Below are positions 25,147-32,617 of a stretch of 64,000 nt of DNA, in pieces. The notes under the pieces were generated by a model. The model was not told the origin of the DNA and did not search any database. It was given only the letters and a program-made list of their open reading frames with translations. Source of the stretch: CBDEFX01 sp965237635 (GTDB lineage: Bacteria; Chloroflexota; Dehalococcoidia; Lucifugimonadales; CAUZJF01); NCBI GenBank assembly GCA_965237635.1, contig CBDEFX010000002.1:1240001-1304000 (forward strand), given 5' to 3'. Every line of letters starts with the position of its first letter. The stretch's first letter is position 1. Both the position numbers and the translations under genes were made by a program.

Positions 25147-26511
25147 CTAGCCCTTCGACGGGCTCAGGGCGAACGGTTGGTGAATGGCCGGTAGGGCTCC
25201 GGAGAACAGACGGTCCAGGTGTCGTCGGAGCGACTTGACCCGAACGCGGTCGATGATCTCGCCGGCAAACCCGTGAATCAAGACCTTCTTCGCCGTCTCC
25301 TCATCCAGCCCCCGGCTCCTCATGTAGAATAGCGCATCCTCGGCCATCGCGCCCGCCGTGGCCCCGTGGAAGCACTGTACGTCGTCGGCGAATATCTCCA
25401 GGCTGGGTTTTGTATTCACCCTGGCGCCCTCTGATAGGAGAAGGTTCTTGTCCGCCTGTTTGGCATATGTCTTCTGGGCGTCTTTTCTCACCAGCACCCT
25501 TCCGCTGAAAACTGCCTTGGACTTGTCGGCGAGGATACCCTTGAAGTACTGGTCGCTTGTCGTGTGCGGTTTCGCATGGTCGACATCGATGTGGTTGTCG
25601 ATGTGTCTCGTTCCCGCCGTAGCATAAAGCCCGTTCAGGTAGCAGGCGCCTCCGGGCGCGTCTAGCAGCACGTTGAGATCGTTTCTGGCCAGGCGGGCGC
25701 CGGTCGCGAAGGATGTCGAAGTAAACGTGCTGTCCCGCCCGAGGCGAACGCGCGTGGTCCCGACGTGAAAGGCACTAGGGCTCTCTGCAAGGTATCTGTA
25801 GTGCTCGATCTGGGCGCCATCGTCTACGACTATCTCGGCCACCGCGTTAGTGAAGTAGGCCGTGTCAGACAAGCCGACGTAGCTCTCGACTACTGTTAGC
25901 CTGCTCTGCCGGCCCGCGACGATCAGGGTCCTCGGATGGGTGACGGTGGGCTGCGCCCGGCCGCTGTTTACGAACACGAGGTGCAGCACAGCTCCTGTGT
26001 CGCTCCCTTCCGGTATACGGACAATCGCCCCGTCCCGCAAGAACGCTGTGTTGACGGCCGTGAACCCGTCGTCCTCGACGGTCGCCAGGTGGCCCAGGTG
26101 CTCCTGGACCACGGCCCCATCTCCCTGTACGGCGCTCCCCAGGTTAGCCAGTTGCAGCCCCTCTCCGTCGCCTGCGCCTGTCGACAGTTTTGAGGAGAAG
26201 ACGCCATCGACGAAGACCATCCGCGCCCAGCTCTCGTCCCAGGGAGCAACTTTTTTGATGGACCGCAAGCTCACGTCGTTCGCGTCCGCCTGAAGTGGGT
26301 ACTCGAAGGTGGCCTTTGCTATCGGAGTGACGTTGGTGTATTTCCAACGCTCGTTGCCGCGGGTCGCGGTCGGGAACCCGAGCCCTTCGAAGGCCTCTAG
26401 GCCCTGTTTCCGAATGTCGTTGAGCCACCCCGGCCCGTTTACGGCCGGGTCGTGCTCCAACGCCATGAAGTCGGATACATACTTTTCGTAGCTAGGGAAA
26501 GTTTGGACCAT
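25147..26511 (-). CDS. sufD: SufD, Fe-S assembly complex component
   Basis: 454 residues, a SufBD-type beta-helix protein that forms the SufBC2D scaffold. The C-terminal core region DVQCFHGATAGAMAEDALFYMRSRGLDEETAKKVLIHGF is typical. The last nine residues (PFALSPSKG) and the stop are encoded by a dispersed genomic repeat (family C, 25147-25175), so the native C-terminus has been replaced or extended by about ten residues. The gene lies about 180 bp after sufC. Confidence 0.93.
   Translation of the reverse strand: MVQTFPSYEKYVSDFMALEHDPAVNGPGWLNDIRKQGLEAFEGLGFPTATRGNERWKYTNVTPIAKATFEYPLQADANDVSLRSIKKVAPWDESWARMVFVDGVFSSKLSTGAGDGEGLQLANLGSAVQGDGAVVQEHLGHLATVEDDGFTAVNTAFLRDGAIVRIPEGSDTGAVLHLVFVNSGRAQPTVTHPRTLIVAGRQSRLTVVESYVGLSDTAYFTNAVAEIVVDDGAQIEHYRYLAESPSAFHVGTTRVRLGRDSTFTSTSFATGARLARNDLNVLLDAPGGACYLNGLYATAGTRHIDNHIDVDHAKPHTTSDQYFKGILADKSKAVFSGRVLVRKDAQKTYAKQADKNLLLSEGARVNTKPSLEIFADDVQCFHGATAGAMAEDALFYMRSRGLDEETAKKVLIHGFAGEIIDRVRVKSLRRHLDRLFSGALPAIHQPFALSPSKG
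25150..25175. repeat. Dispersed repeat family C inside the sufD 3' end
   Basis: CCCTTCGACGGGCTCAGGGC unit; relatives are near 5228, 11492 and 27609. Here it is translated as the tail of SufD. Confidence 0.7.
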
Positions 26512-26557
26512 TGTTTACTGTCACTGCCTCAGCGTCATTCGAATCGCGTGGGACGGG

Positions 26558-26593
26558 CCCCTCGATACAGCGCCTCCGGCGCCTACTCGGGGA
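26558..26593. repeat. Family B palindrome (copy 5) between sufC and sufD
   Basis: CCCCTCGATACAGCGCC, TCC, GGCGCCTACTCGGGG. It lies in the 183-bp gap between sufC and sufD, where it could form a hairpin in the operon message and change the ratio of sufBC to sufDU. Confidence 0.75.
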
Positions 26594-26694
26594 GAACGGG
26601 GGGAGGGCTTTCCGTTCGTGGTGAACTCCGACAGGAGTCGCGAGTCCTACTCGGACTTGTCGAACCACCGGCCCGCTCGAAAAGCCTTTCCTCC

Positions 26695-27465
26695 CTATGC
26701 ACTCACCTTCTCGGCAGTCTCAGCGTTCTCGCTGACCCAGCGGTACCCCTTGTCTTCTAGCTTAAGAGCGAGCTCAGGTCCGCCCTTCATCAGGATATGG
26801 CCCCCGATGAGAACGTGGATGAAGTCGGGCGTAATGTAGTCGAGGATGCGCTGGTAGTGGGTCACCAGCACTATCGCCTTGTCGGGGCTTCGACGCTCAT
26901 TGATGACGCTGGCTATCAGCTTCAGCGCGTCGATGTCCAGCCCGGAGTCGGTCTCGTCGAGGAGGGCCAGCTTCGGGTCCAGGATGGCAAGCTGGAGCAT
27001 CTCGCTTCGCTTTTTCTCGCCGCCGGAGAAGCCCTCGTTGACCGATCGCTTCACCAGCTCAGCGTCAATGCCCACCATCTTGACACTCGCCTTGTATAGC
27101 TTGTCGAACTCTCTGGCCCTGAGCTCCTCTTCACCGTGGTGGACGCGGATGGCGTCGAGGGCCGCTTTCAGGAACTGGCGGTTACGTACCCCCGGCAGCT
27201 CGACAGGGTACTGGAAGGCCAGAAAGATGCCCTCTCTCGCCCGTTGGTCAGGGGTCAGCTTCAGCAGATCGATCCCTTCGTATAGAATCTCGCCCGCCGT
27301 GACCTGGTAGCCGGCCCTTCCGGCGATAACGTTGGCCAGCGTGCTCTTGCCGCTGCCGTTGGGGCCCATGATCGCGTGGACCTCTCCTGGGTTGACGCTG
27401 AGGTCGACGCCCTTGAGGATCTCTGCATCATTGGCGGATACGTGAAGATTGCGGATTTCAAGCAT
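26695..27465 (-). CDS. sufC: SufC, Fe-S assembly ATPase
   Basis: 256 residues. ABC-type ATPase: Walker A GPNGSGKSTL (about 35-44), signature FSGGEKKRSEML, Walker B LALLDETDSGLD, and the H-loop VLVTHYQR. It drives conformational change of SufBD during cluster assembly, in the cytoplasm. It follows sufB after a 282-bp gap that holds two family A palindromes. Confidence 0.96.
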   Translation of the reverse strand: MLEIRNLHVSANDAEILKGVDLSVNPGEVHAIMGPNGSGKSTLANVIAGRAGYQVTAGEILYEGIDLLKLTPDQRAREGIFLAFQYPVELPGVRNRQFLKAALDAIRVHHGEEELRAREFDKLYKASVKMVGIDAELVKRSVNEGFSGGEKKRSEMLQLAILDPKLALLDETDSGLDIDALKLIASVINERRSPDKAIVLVTHYQRILDYITPDFIHVLIGGHILMKGGPELALKLEDKGYRWVSENAETAEKVSA

Positions 27466-27524
27466 GAGTGAGCGCTACTCCTCCGTATTCCATGTACGGT
27501 CGTTGCCTGGCATTTCGTCTGGAA

Positions 27525-27545
27525 GGGCGGGTTTGAAACCCGCCC
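27525..27545. repeat. Family A palindrome (copy 2)
   Basis: Arms GGGCGGGTTT / AAACCCGCCC followed by CTACG, between sufB and sufC. Identical core to copy 1. Confidence 0.85.
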
Positions 27546-27699
27546 CTACGGGGGAGACGTACCACGGTACCTCCGAGAGTCTAGATTCTTCGCGGAGTCT
27601 ATGCTGAGCACTTCGACCATGCTCAGTGTAAACTCCGCTGCAGTGCTCAGAATGACACCAAAACTTGGGACATCTCATCGCGGCCTTCTTGTCTGGTAG

Positions 27700-27720
27700 G
27701 GGCGGGTTTCAAACCCGCCC
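27700..27720. repeat. Family A palindrome (copy 3, reversed)
   Basis: GGTAG precedes GGGCGGGTTTC / AAACCCGCCC, that is, the reverse orientation of copy 2, 155 bp away. The two could pair over a larger loop in the sufB-sufC message. Confidence 0.8.
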
Positions 27721-27747
27721 TATTGCAATGTGATGCTACGCGACCCA

Positions 27748-29241
27748 TTACCCGACGGCGCCCTCCAGGCTCACGCGCAGCAGCTGTTGGGCCTCCATCG
27801 CGAACTCGAATGGCAACTCGTCGAAGATTCCACGGCAGAAGCCGTTGATGATCATGTAGTGGGACTCCTCCTCGGAGATCCCGCGCTGCATGCAGTAGAA
27901 GAGCTTGTCGTCACTCACCCTTGACGTGGAGGCCTCGTGCTCTATGCGGGCGGTCGCGTTCCGTACGTCGATGTAGGGCACGGTGTGGGCGCCGCACTTG
28001 TCGCCGACCAGCAGGGAGTCGCACTGGGTGTAGTTGGTGGCGTTTTCCGCCGACGGCATTATCTGGACCAGCCCCCGGTAGGTGTTGTTGCCATGCCCGG
28101 CCGAGATACCCTTGGCCACGATGGTGCTCTTCGTGTTCTTGCCGATGTGGGTCATCTTGGTGCCGGTGTCGGCCTGTTGGTGGTTGTTCACCAGGGCGAC
28201 TGAGTAGAATTCGCCGGTCGAGTTGTCCCCCTGGAGGATGACGCTCGGATACTTCCATGTGATCGCAGAGCCGGTCTCGACCTGGGTCCACGAGATCTTG
28301 GAGTTCCTGCCGAGCGCGTTCCCTCGTTTGGTCACGAAGTTGTAGACTCCACCATTGCCCTCTTTGTCGCCTGGGTACCAGTTCTGGAGCGTGGAGTACT
28401 TGATTTCGGCGTCGTCCAGGGCGACCAGCTCGACGACCGCCGCGTGCAGCTGGTGAGTCTTCCTCATTGGCGCTGTGCACCCCTCGAGGTAGCTCACGTA
28501 AGAGCCTTCGTCGGCGATGATGAGGGTCCGCTCGAACTGGCCGGTCTCCTCGGAGTTGATGCGGAAGTAGGTCATCAGCTCGATCGGGCAGCGCACCCCC
28601 TTGGGGACGTACACGAACGAGCCGTCGCTGAAGACAGCCGAGTTCAGGGTGGCGTAGAAGTTGTCGCTGTATGGGACAACGGAGCCGAGGTACTTCTCGA
28701 CAATCTCAGGGTGCTTCTGGACGGCCTCGCTCACTGAGCAGAATATGACGCCGGCATCTTCCAGCATCGTCTGGTAGGTGGTGGCTACGGAGACGCTGTC
28801 GAAGATCGCGTCTACCGCGACGCCTGTGAGCTTCTTCTGCTCTTCGATTGGGATCCCAAGCTTATTGAATGTCTCGACAATCTCTGGGTCTACATCGTCG
28901 AGGCTCTTGGGTCCGTCTCCCTTGGAGACCGGGGCCGCGTAGTAGTGGATGTCCTGGTAGTCTATCGGATCGAAGTTGACCTTGGCCCATCTCGGCTCCT
29001 CGTTGTTTCGCCTGAGCCAGTGCTTGTAGGCCTTGAGCCGCCACTCGAGCAAGAAGTCGGGCTCCCCCTTTTTGGCCGAGATCATCCGGACGACGTCCTC
29101 ACTCAGCCCCTTCGGGGCGATGTCTGACTCGATCTCGGTGACAAAGCCGTACTTGTACTCAGAATCGAGGTCGGATGTGGACGATTTTCGGGATAGTACT
29201 TTCGGTGTGGCCACCTGCGGGCTCCTCCCATTTCGAGCCAT
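27748..29241 (-). CDS. sufB: SufB, Fe-S assembly scaffold
   Basis: 497 residues. EYKYGFVTEIESDIAPKGL and the core VRCPIELMTYFRINSEETGQFERTL-type region are diagnostic, and the C-terminal GISEEESHYMIINGFCRGI motif is present. First gene of the SUF operon. The ATG at 29241 directly abuts a 7-bp-arm palindrome and shows no Shine-Dalgarno sequence; with the promoter just upstream, the leader would be very short. A later start is possible because the first about 28 residues are poorly conserved in the family. Confidence 0.94.
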   Translation of the reverse strand: MARNGRSPQVATPKVLSRKSSTSDLDSEYKYGFVTEIESDIAPKGLSEDVVRMISAKKGEPDFLLEWRLKAYKHWLRRNNEEPRWAKVNFDPIDYQDIHYYAAPVSKGDGPKSLDDVDPEIVETFNKLGIPIEEQKKLTGVAVDAIFDSVSVATTYQTMLEDAGVIFCSVSEAVQKHPEIVEKYLGSVVPYSDNFYATLNSAVFSDGSFVYVPKGVRCPIELMTYFRINSEETGQFERTLIIADEGSYVSYLEGCTAPMRKTHQLHAAVVELVALDDAEIKYSTLQNWYPGDKEGNGGVYNFVTKRGNALGRNSKISWTQVETGSAITWKYPSVILQGDNSTGEFYSVALVNNHQQADTGTKMTHIGKNTKSTIVAKGISAGHGNNTYRGLVQIMPSAENATNYTQCDSLLVGDKCGAHTVPYIDVRNATARIEHEASTSRVSDDKLFYCMQRGISEEESHYMIINGFCRGIFDELPFEFAMEAQQLLRVSLEGAVG

Positions 29242-29264
29242 TTGTTGACTGTTTTGATCAACAA
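29242..29264. promoter_or_regulatory. Candidate operator palindrome at the sufB start
   Basis: TTGTTGA, 9 nt, TCAACAA: a perfect 7-bp inverted repeat ending one base before the sufB ATG and covering the predicted transcription start. A good candidate for autoregulation by the Rrf2 protein of this operon, though its size differs from known IscR sites. Confidence 0.5.
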
Positions 29265-29266
29265 CT

Positions 29267-29296
29267 ATTGTAGTGCTACAGCCGGTTTCGAGTCAA
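29267..29296 (-). promoter_or_regulatory. Sigma70-type promoter of the SUF operon
   Basis: Minus strand: TTGACT (29296-29291), 18-nt spacer, TACAAT (29272-29267). The transcription start would fall inside the palindrome at 29242-29264, leaving a leader of under 20 nt before the sufB ATG. Confidence 0.65.
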
Positions 29297-29468
29297 GGTT
29301 TTCATGCATGGTGGCATAAAAAGCCGTTGTGGTCGATTTCACGAACTTAGACGCGCCGCGCCACCGCTCTTGTTTCCCGCCCGGCCCGCCCCTCGCTCCG
29401 CCCGGTCGAGCTGGACGCCCCACCCCGAAGGAGCTAGGGGAGAAGGGACTTTGGGACACGGCGGGTTT

Positions 29469-29795
29469 CTACGCAGCGTCTGTGGTGAGCAGCCGTCTGA
29501 TCAGGGCTTTAGACCGCTCGACGTCGACCTCCGCGGCTAACTTTACCGGGCCCCCGCGATAGTTGGCCACACTCTGTCCGAGACGCTCGCCGTCTGCGGT
29601 CTCGACTCTCACGGCCGCTTGCTTGTACGTGAGGAGGTCGGGCTGAATGGCGGCGGCGACGGCTAGTGGGTCGCAGAGCTCGTACAACTCTCGGTCGGGA
29701 TGTAGCTTGAACCAGCTCGTCATGATCCGGTTGGCGAGCGCGGCCGATCGGGAGTCTCCTGCCGCCCATGGCCTGTCCTCCCTGGAGAAGCAGAC
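29469..29795 (-). pseudogene. Nucleoside hydrolase, C-terminal fragment
   Basis: The frame reads ...EDRPWAAGDSRSAALANRIM then TSWFKLHPDRELYELCDPLA and AAAIQPDLLTYKQAAVRVET, ending with LLTTDAA. The CDPLAVAAAIQPDLL stretch is the C-terminal signature of inosine-uridine-type nucleoside hydrolases. The 5' part, with the DTDxGxDD calcium site, is missing because the IS256 remnant begins at 29796. An N-terminal Met at 29723 could start an 84-residue product without a catalytic site. Confidence 0.75.
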
Positions 29796-30100
29796 GAGGT
29801 ATCCTCAAAAAGTGTGTAAACGGTCAGGCGGTGTACCCTCTCTCTGAACAAGACGGGCTCAAGGCTCAAGAGAGGAGATACACCGCCTATGGGAAAGAGA
29901 AGCACTAGGAGCAGGTCGGAGTCAAGGCCGGAGTGGGAGCAGTTGGAGGATTGGGTGCGAGGCCATGTCCAGCGGCTGATCCAGGAGTTGCTGGAGGAAG
30001 AGGTGACGGAGTTTCTAGGAAGGGCGAAGTCGGCCCGCAGGTCTGAGTCGGACAACGAGAGAGGCTATAGGAACGGATACGGCAAACCCCGAAGGCTTAC
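29796..30100 (+). mobile_element. IS256-family element A, copy 2 (5' remnant)
   Basis: 305 bp identical or near-identical to the left end of the copy at 16494: GAGGTATCCTCAAAAAGTGT end, leader, ATG at 29889 and the first about 70 codons (WEQLEDWVRGHVQRLIQELL, EEEVTEFLGRAKSARR). It is cut at 30100 by IS1380 copy 2; the rest of the element is absent. It keeps the undisturbed N-terminal frame that copy 1 has lost. Confidence 0.9.
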
Positions 30101-31821
30101 CCCGAATCCACCGAAGGACACCGATGGACGGCGTGAGGAAAGCGGAAGGGGGGGTGAGGGAGCTACAGGGGAAATAGCCTGGGTTCCATTTGGGGTAGGG
30201 AGGTCGGTGGACGGTCTTCATCGCCGCACAGGGGCCCCTATGGCCGTCTGCGGGAGCTGCGATGCGCGGGATGGCGAGAGAATACGCAGCAGGGAACTCT
30301 CTCGGACCGGGCTGGCACGAGTCTGCGGGGATCTTCGGTTGTCCGGTGGGTGGGTCGGTCGCCGACGGTGCCGTCAGGCCGGGAGTGGAATGGCTCGCAG
30401 CCGGGCCAAGGCGCGGCTGAACTTCTCAGCCCAAGGCCAGCGATCCGGAAGATGCAGGGTCAACCGGCGTGCCGAGCGGGTGAGCCGTCCGGCCAGGGAG
30501 AAGAACCGCCGCCGGAGGGTCTTGGTGGTGGCTATCCGCTCTCCCAGACCGATCCGCGCCGTCCAGCGGGCCAGGTTGTGGGCCATCGTCTGGACGGCCA
30601 GCCAGGCGCCGTTGGCGGCGAAGCGGCCCGAGGGGAGATGGTTCAGCCCGACGCCGTACTTGAGGTCGCGTATGGCATTCTCGATCTCGGCGTGGCGGCG
30701 ATGGTCAGCCTCCAGTTCGAGCAACTCCCCGTCCCGGTCGGTGATGAAGCCATGATAGCTGTATTTGGCGAAGAGGGCCAGTTGGGAACCGGGCGTCGGC
30801 TTCACCCGCCGGACGATGAGCCGTACCGGCGCGGCGTCCGCCTCGGCCTGGAAGGGGGTGCAGGTGGTCTCGGCCACATCGGCGGCACCGTCCATCCAGT
30901 AAGGAATCGGCGTCCAGGCATCTTCGGGTATCGCCTCGATGAGATTGTGCAGGCTTTTGTGCTGGCGGATGGTGATGGAGAAGCGGACATCCATCTTGCG
31001 GCAGACGGCGACCACGGCGTGGGTATAGAAGCCGCTGTCGGCACGCATGGTGAGCTGCCCGCTGGCCCCGGCGTAGCGCACCCGTCCCACCGTCTCCCGC
31101 AGGAAGTGGGCGGCGCCGCGGGCGGTGTTGGCCCGGCCCTCGCGCAGCCGGGACATCAGCACGTCTCCGGTGCCGGCGGCGATGGCCGGCAGCGGGTGGT
31201 AGCCCCGCTTGCCGGTATAGCCGTGGTGGCGGGCGCCCTCCTTGGCCAGTTCGTAGGTCTCGCAGATGGTGGAGTCCAGGTCAATGGTCAGGGGCCCGTC
31301 GCCGGGTCCCGCCCCGGCCTGCCAAGCCCGGGCCAGCAACTCGCGGCTCACCCGGTCGAGTTGACGGACGTGGCCCCACCGGAAGCTGCGCAGGAAGGTG
31401 CCCAGGGTGGATGGCGCCTTGACCGTGCCGCCCAGGGTGCAGGCCGTCCCCCCGGTGCGCAACACATCGGCGTCGTCAATGCAGTCGCCCCCAGCCAGCG
31501 CAGACGCCACCAGCGTCATCATCTTGTCGCTCGTGTTCGCCCGCCCCGGGGCATCGCCCAGGTCGAGGCGCTGCCGGACGAGTTCGGGCAGGCCGAGGTG
31601 CCGCGCCAGGGTGGCCGGAAGGAGCAGCCCGGCATTGGCCACCAAGCGGCGGTCGTCGAAGGTGATTTGGGATCCGGTCGGGGTGGTTGCGTGGCAGCAT
31701 CTATTGGGTGCTCCTTTTCCGGGGTCGGTTTTTTGCTACAAAATCATTATCCCAGAAGCACAGGAGCACCTTCTTGCCGCCTCAGGACGCTAACCCGACG
31801 CCCTCCTTCGGTGGATTCGGG
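30101..31821 (-). mobile_element. IS1380-family element, copy 2 (inactive, no target duplication)
   Basis: 1,721 bp, in the opposite orientation to the other three copies. Both ends CCCGAATCCACCGAAGGA are present. The flanks are CTTAC on the left and TTAAG on the right, which do not match, unlike copies 1, 3 and 4. It joins an IS256 remnant to a regulator fragment, so a deletion or inversion has taken place through this copy. Confidence 0.9.
30374..31700 (-). pseudogene. IS1380 transposase with N-terminal frameshift
   Basis: An extra base near 31669-31671 (GATCCCAAATC against GATCCAAATC in the other copies) breaks the frame after MLPRNHPDRI. The remaining 423 residues are open from an internal codon and keep all three DDE residues. 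It also carries the variant YAGASGQLTM...HAVVAV in the region where the copies differ. Confidence 0.9.
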
Positions 31822-31824
31822 TTA

Positions 31825-32084
31825 AGGGGAAAAAGCTCGAGCCTTCTCTTTCCCGCAAAGAGTTCGATGTGCTCGACCTGCTCTCCCAGAAACGGGGAGA
31901 GGCGTGCAGCAAGGACGATATCGCGGTCGTAGGGTGGCCTGAGCGTAACGACGGGGACGTGGGAGACCAGGAGATCGAGCAGTCGATTCGCCGCCTTCGA
32001 CTAAGAATCGAGCCTGACCCCTCTCAGCCGCGGTACATCGTCACAGTACGCGGATTCGGATACAAGCTTGCCGACGGCCAGTGA
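31825..32084 (+). pseudogene. OmpR/PhoB-type winged-helix regulator, C-terminal fragment
   Basis: The frame immediately after IS1380 copy 2 reads GKKLEPSLSRKEFDVLDLLS, QKRGEACSKDDIAVVGWPER, then QEIEQSIRRLRLRIEPDPSQ and PRYIVTVRGFGYKLADGQ. This is a full Trans_reg_C winged helix. The receiver domain and start codon are missing. A 71-residue product could start at a GTG (31869) but would lack the first strands. Its loss removes a response regulator from the chromosome. Confidence 0.82.
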
Positions 32085-32138
32085 GGCCAAGGGGTGAGCA
32101 CCTCGACCGGAGCGCGACCGATTGGCCGCCTCTATAGG

Positions 32139-32591
32139 TTAGCCTGCCTGGGAGCTTTGGGGCTTAACGGCCCGCTCCCACACCAAGTAAGCGGTCCGCT
32201 CTTCGCCCTTTATTAGCATCGGCGGTGTGACCAACGACAATCTATCGCCAGCGAGCTCCACGAAGCGCTCCTGTGAGGTACCGGTCCGGTTGGGGAAGAA
32301 CGCGACCTCGATGTGGTGTAGCACTCGGTTGGCGTCGAATTCGTAGCGTCCGCAGTATCCGATATAGGTGGTTGCCGCCGCTACTTTCTCCTCATCTGTC
32401 CCTCCAAGCAGGTCTGTTGAGGAGTACCTTGGGCGGTCGGCGCTCATGATGGAGACGGACATGTAGCCGTCCTGGGTGTAGATGATGTATCCGACGGGGT
32501 CTTGGCCGACCGGATAGCTGACCCGGCCATCCTCACCCCGCGCCTGATATGAGACCAGCTTCCAGGTGCCAATGAGCTGTTCATCAGCCAT
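32139..32591 (-). CDS. Lipocalin-like domain protein
   Basis: 150 residues. LIGTWKLVSYQARGEDGRVSYPVG, IIYTQDGYMSVSIM and TYIGYCGRYEFDANRVLHHIEV match the Lipocalin_5 family of small beta-barrels that bind hydrophobic ligands or act in polyketide-type cyclisation. No signal peptide. The ATG lies only 27 bp from the left end of IS1380 copy 3, so its native promoter has been displaced. Confidence 0.82.
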   Translation of the reverse strand: MADEQLIGTWKLVSYQARGEDGRVSYPVGQDPVGYIIYTQDGYMSVSIMSADRPRYSSTDLLGGTDEEKVAAATTYIGYCGRYEFDANRVLHHIEVAFFPNRTGTSQERFVELAGDRLSLVTPPMLIKGEERTAYLVWERAVKPQSSQAG

Positions 32592-32617
32592 ATGTAACTC
32601 TCCCGATGTTATTTTAG

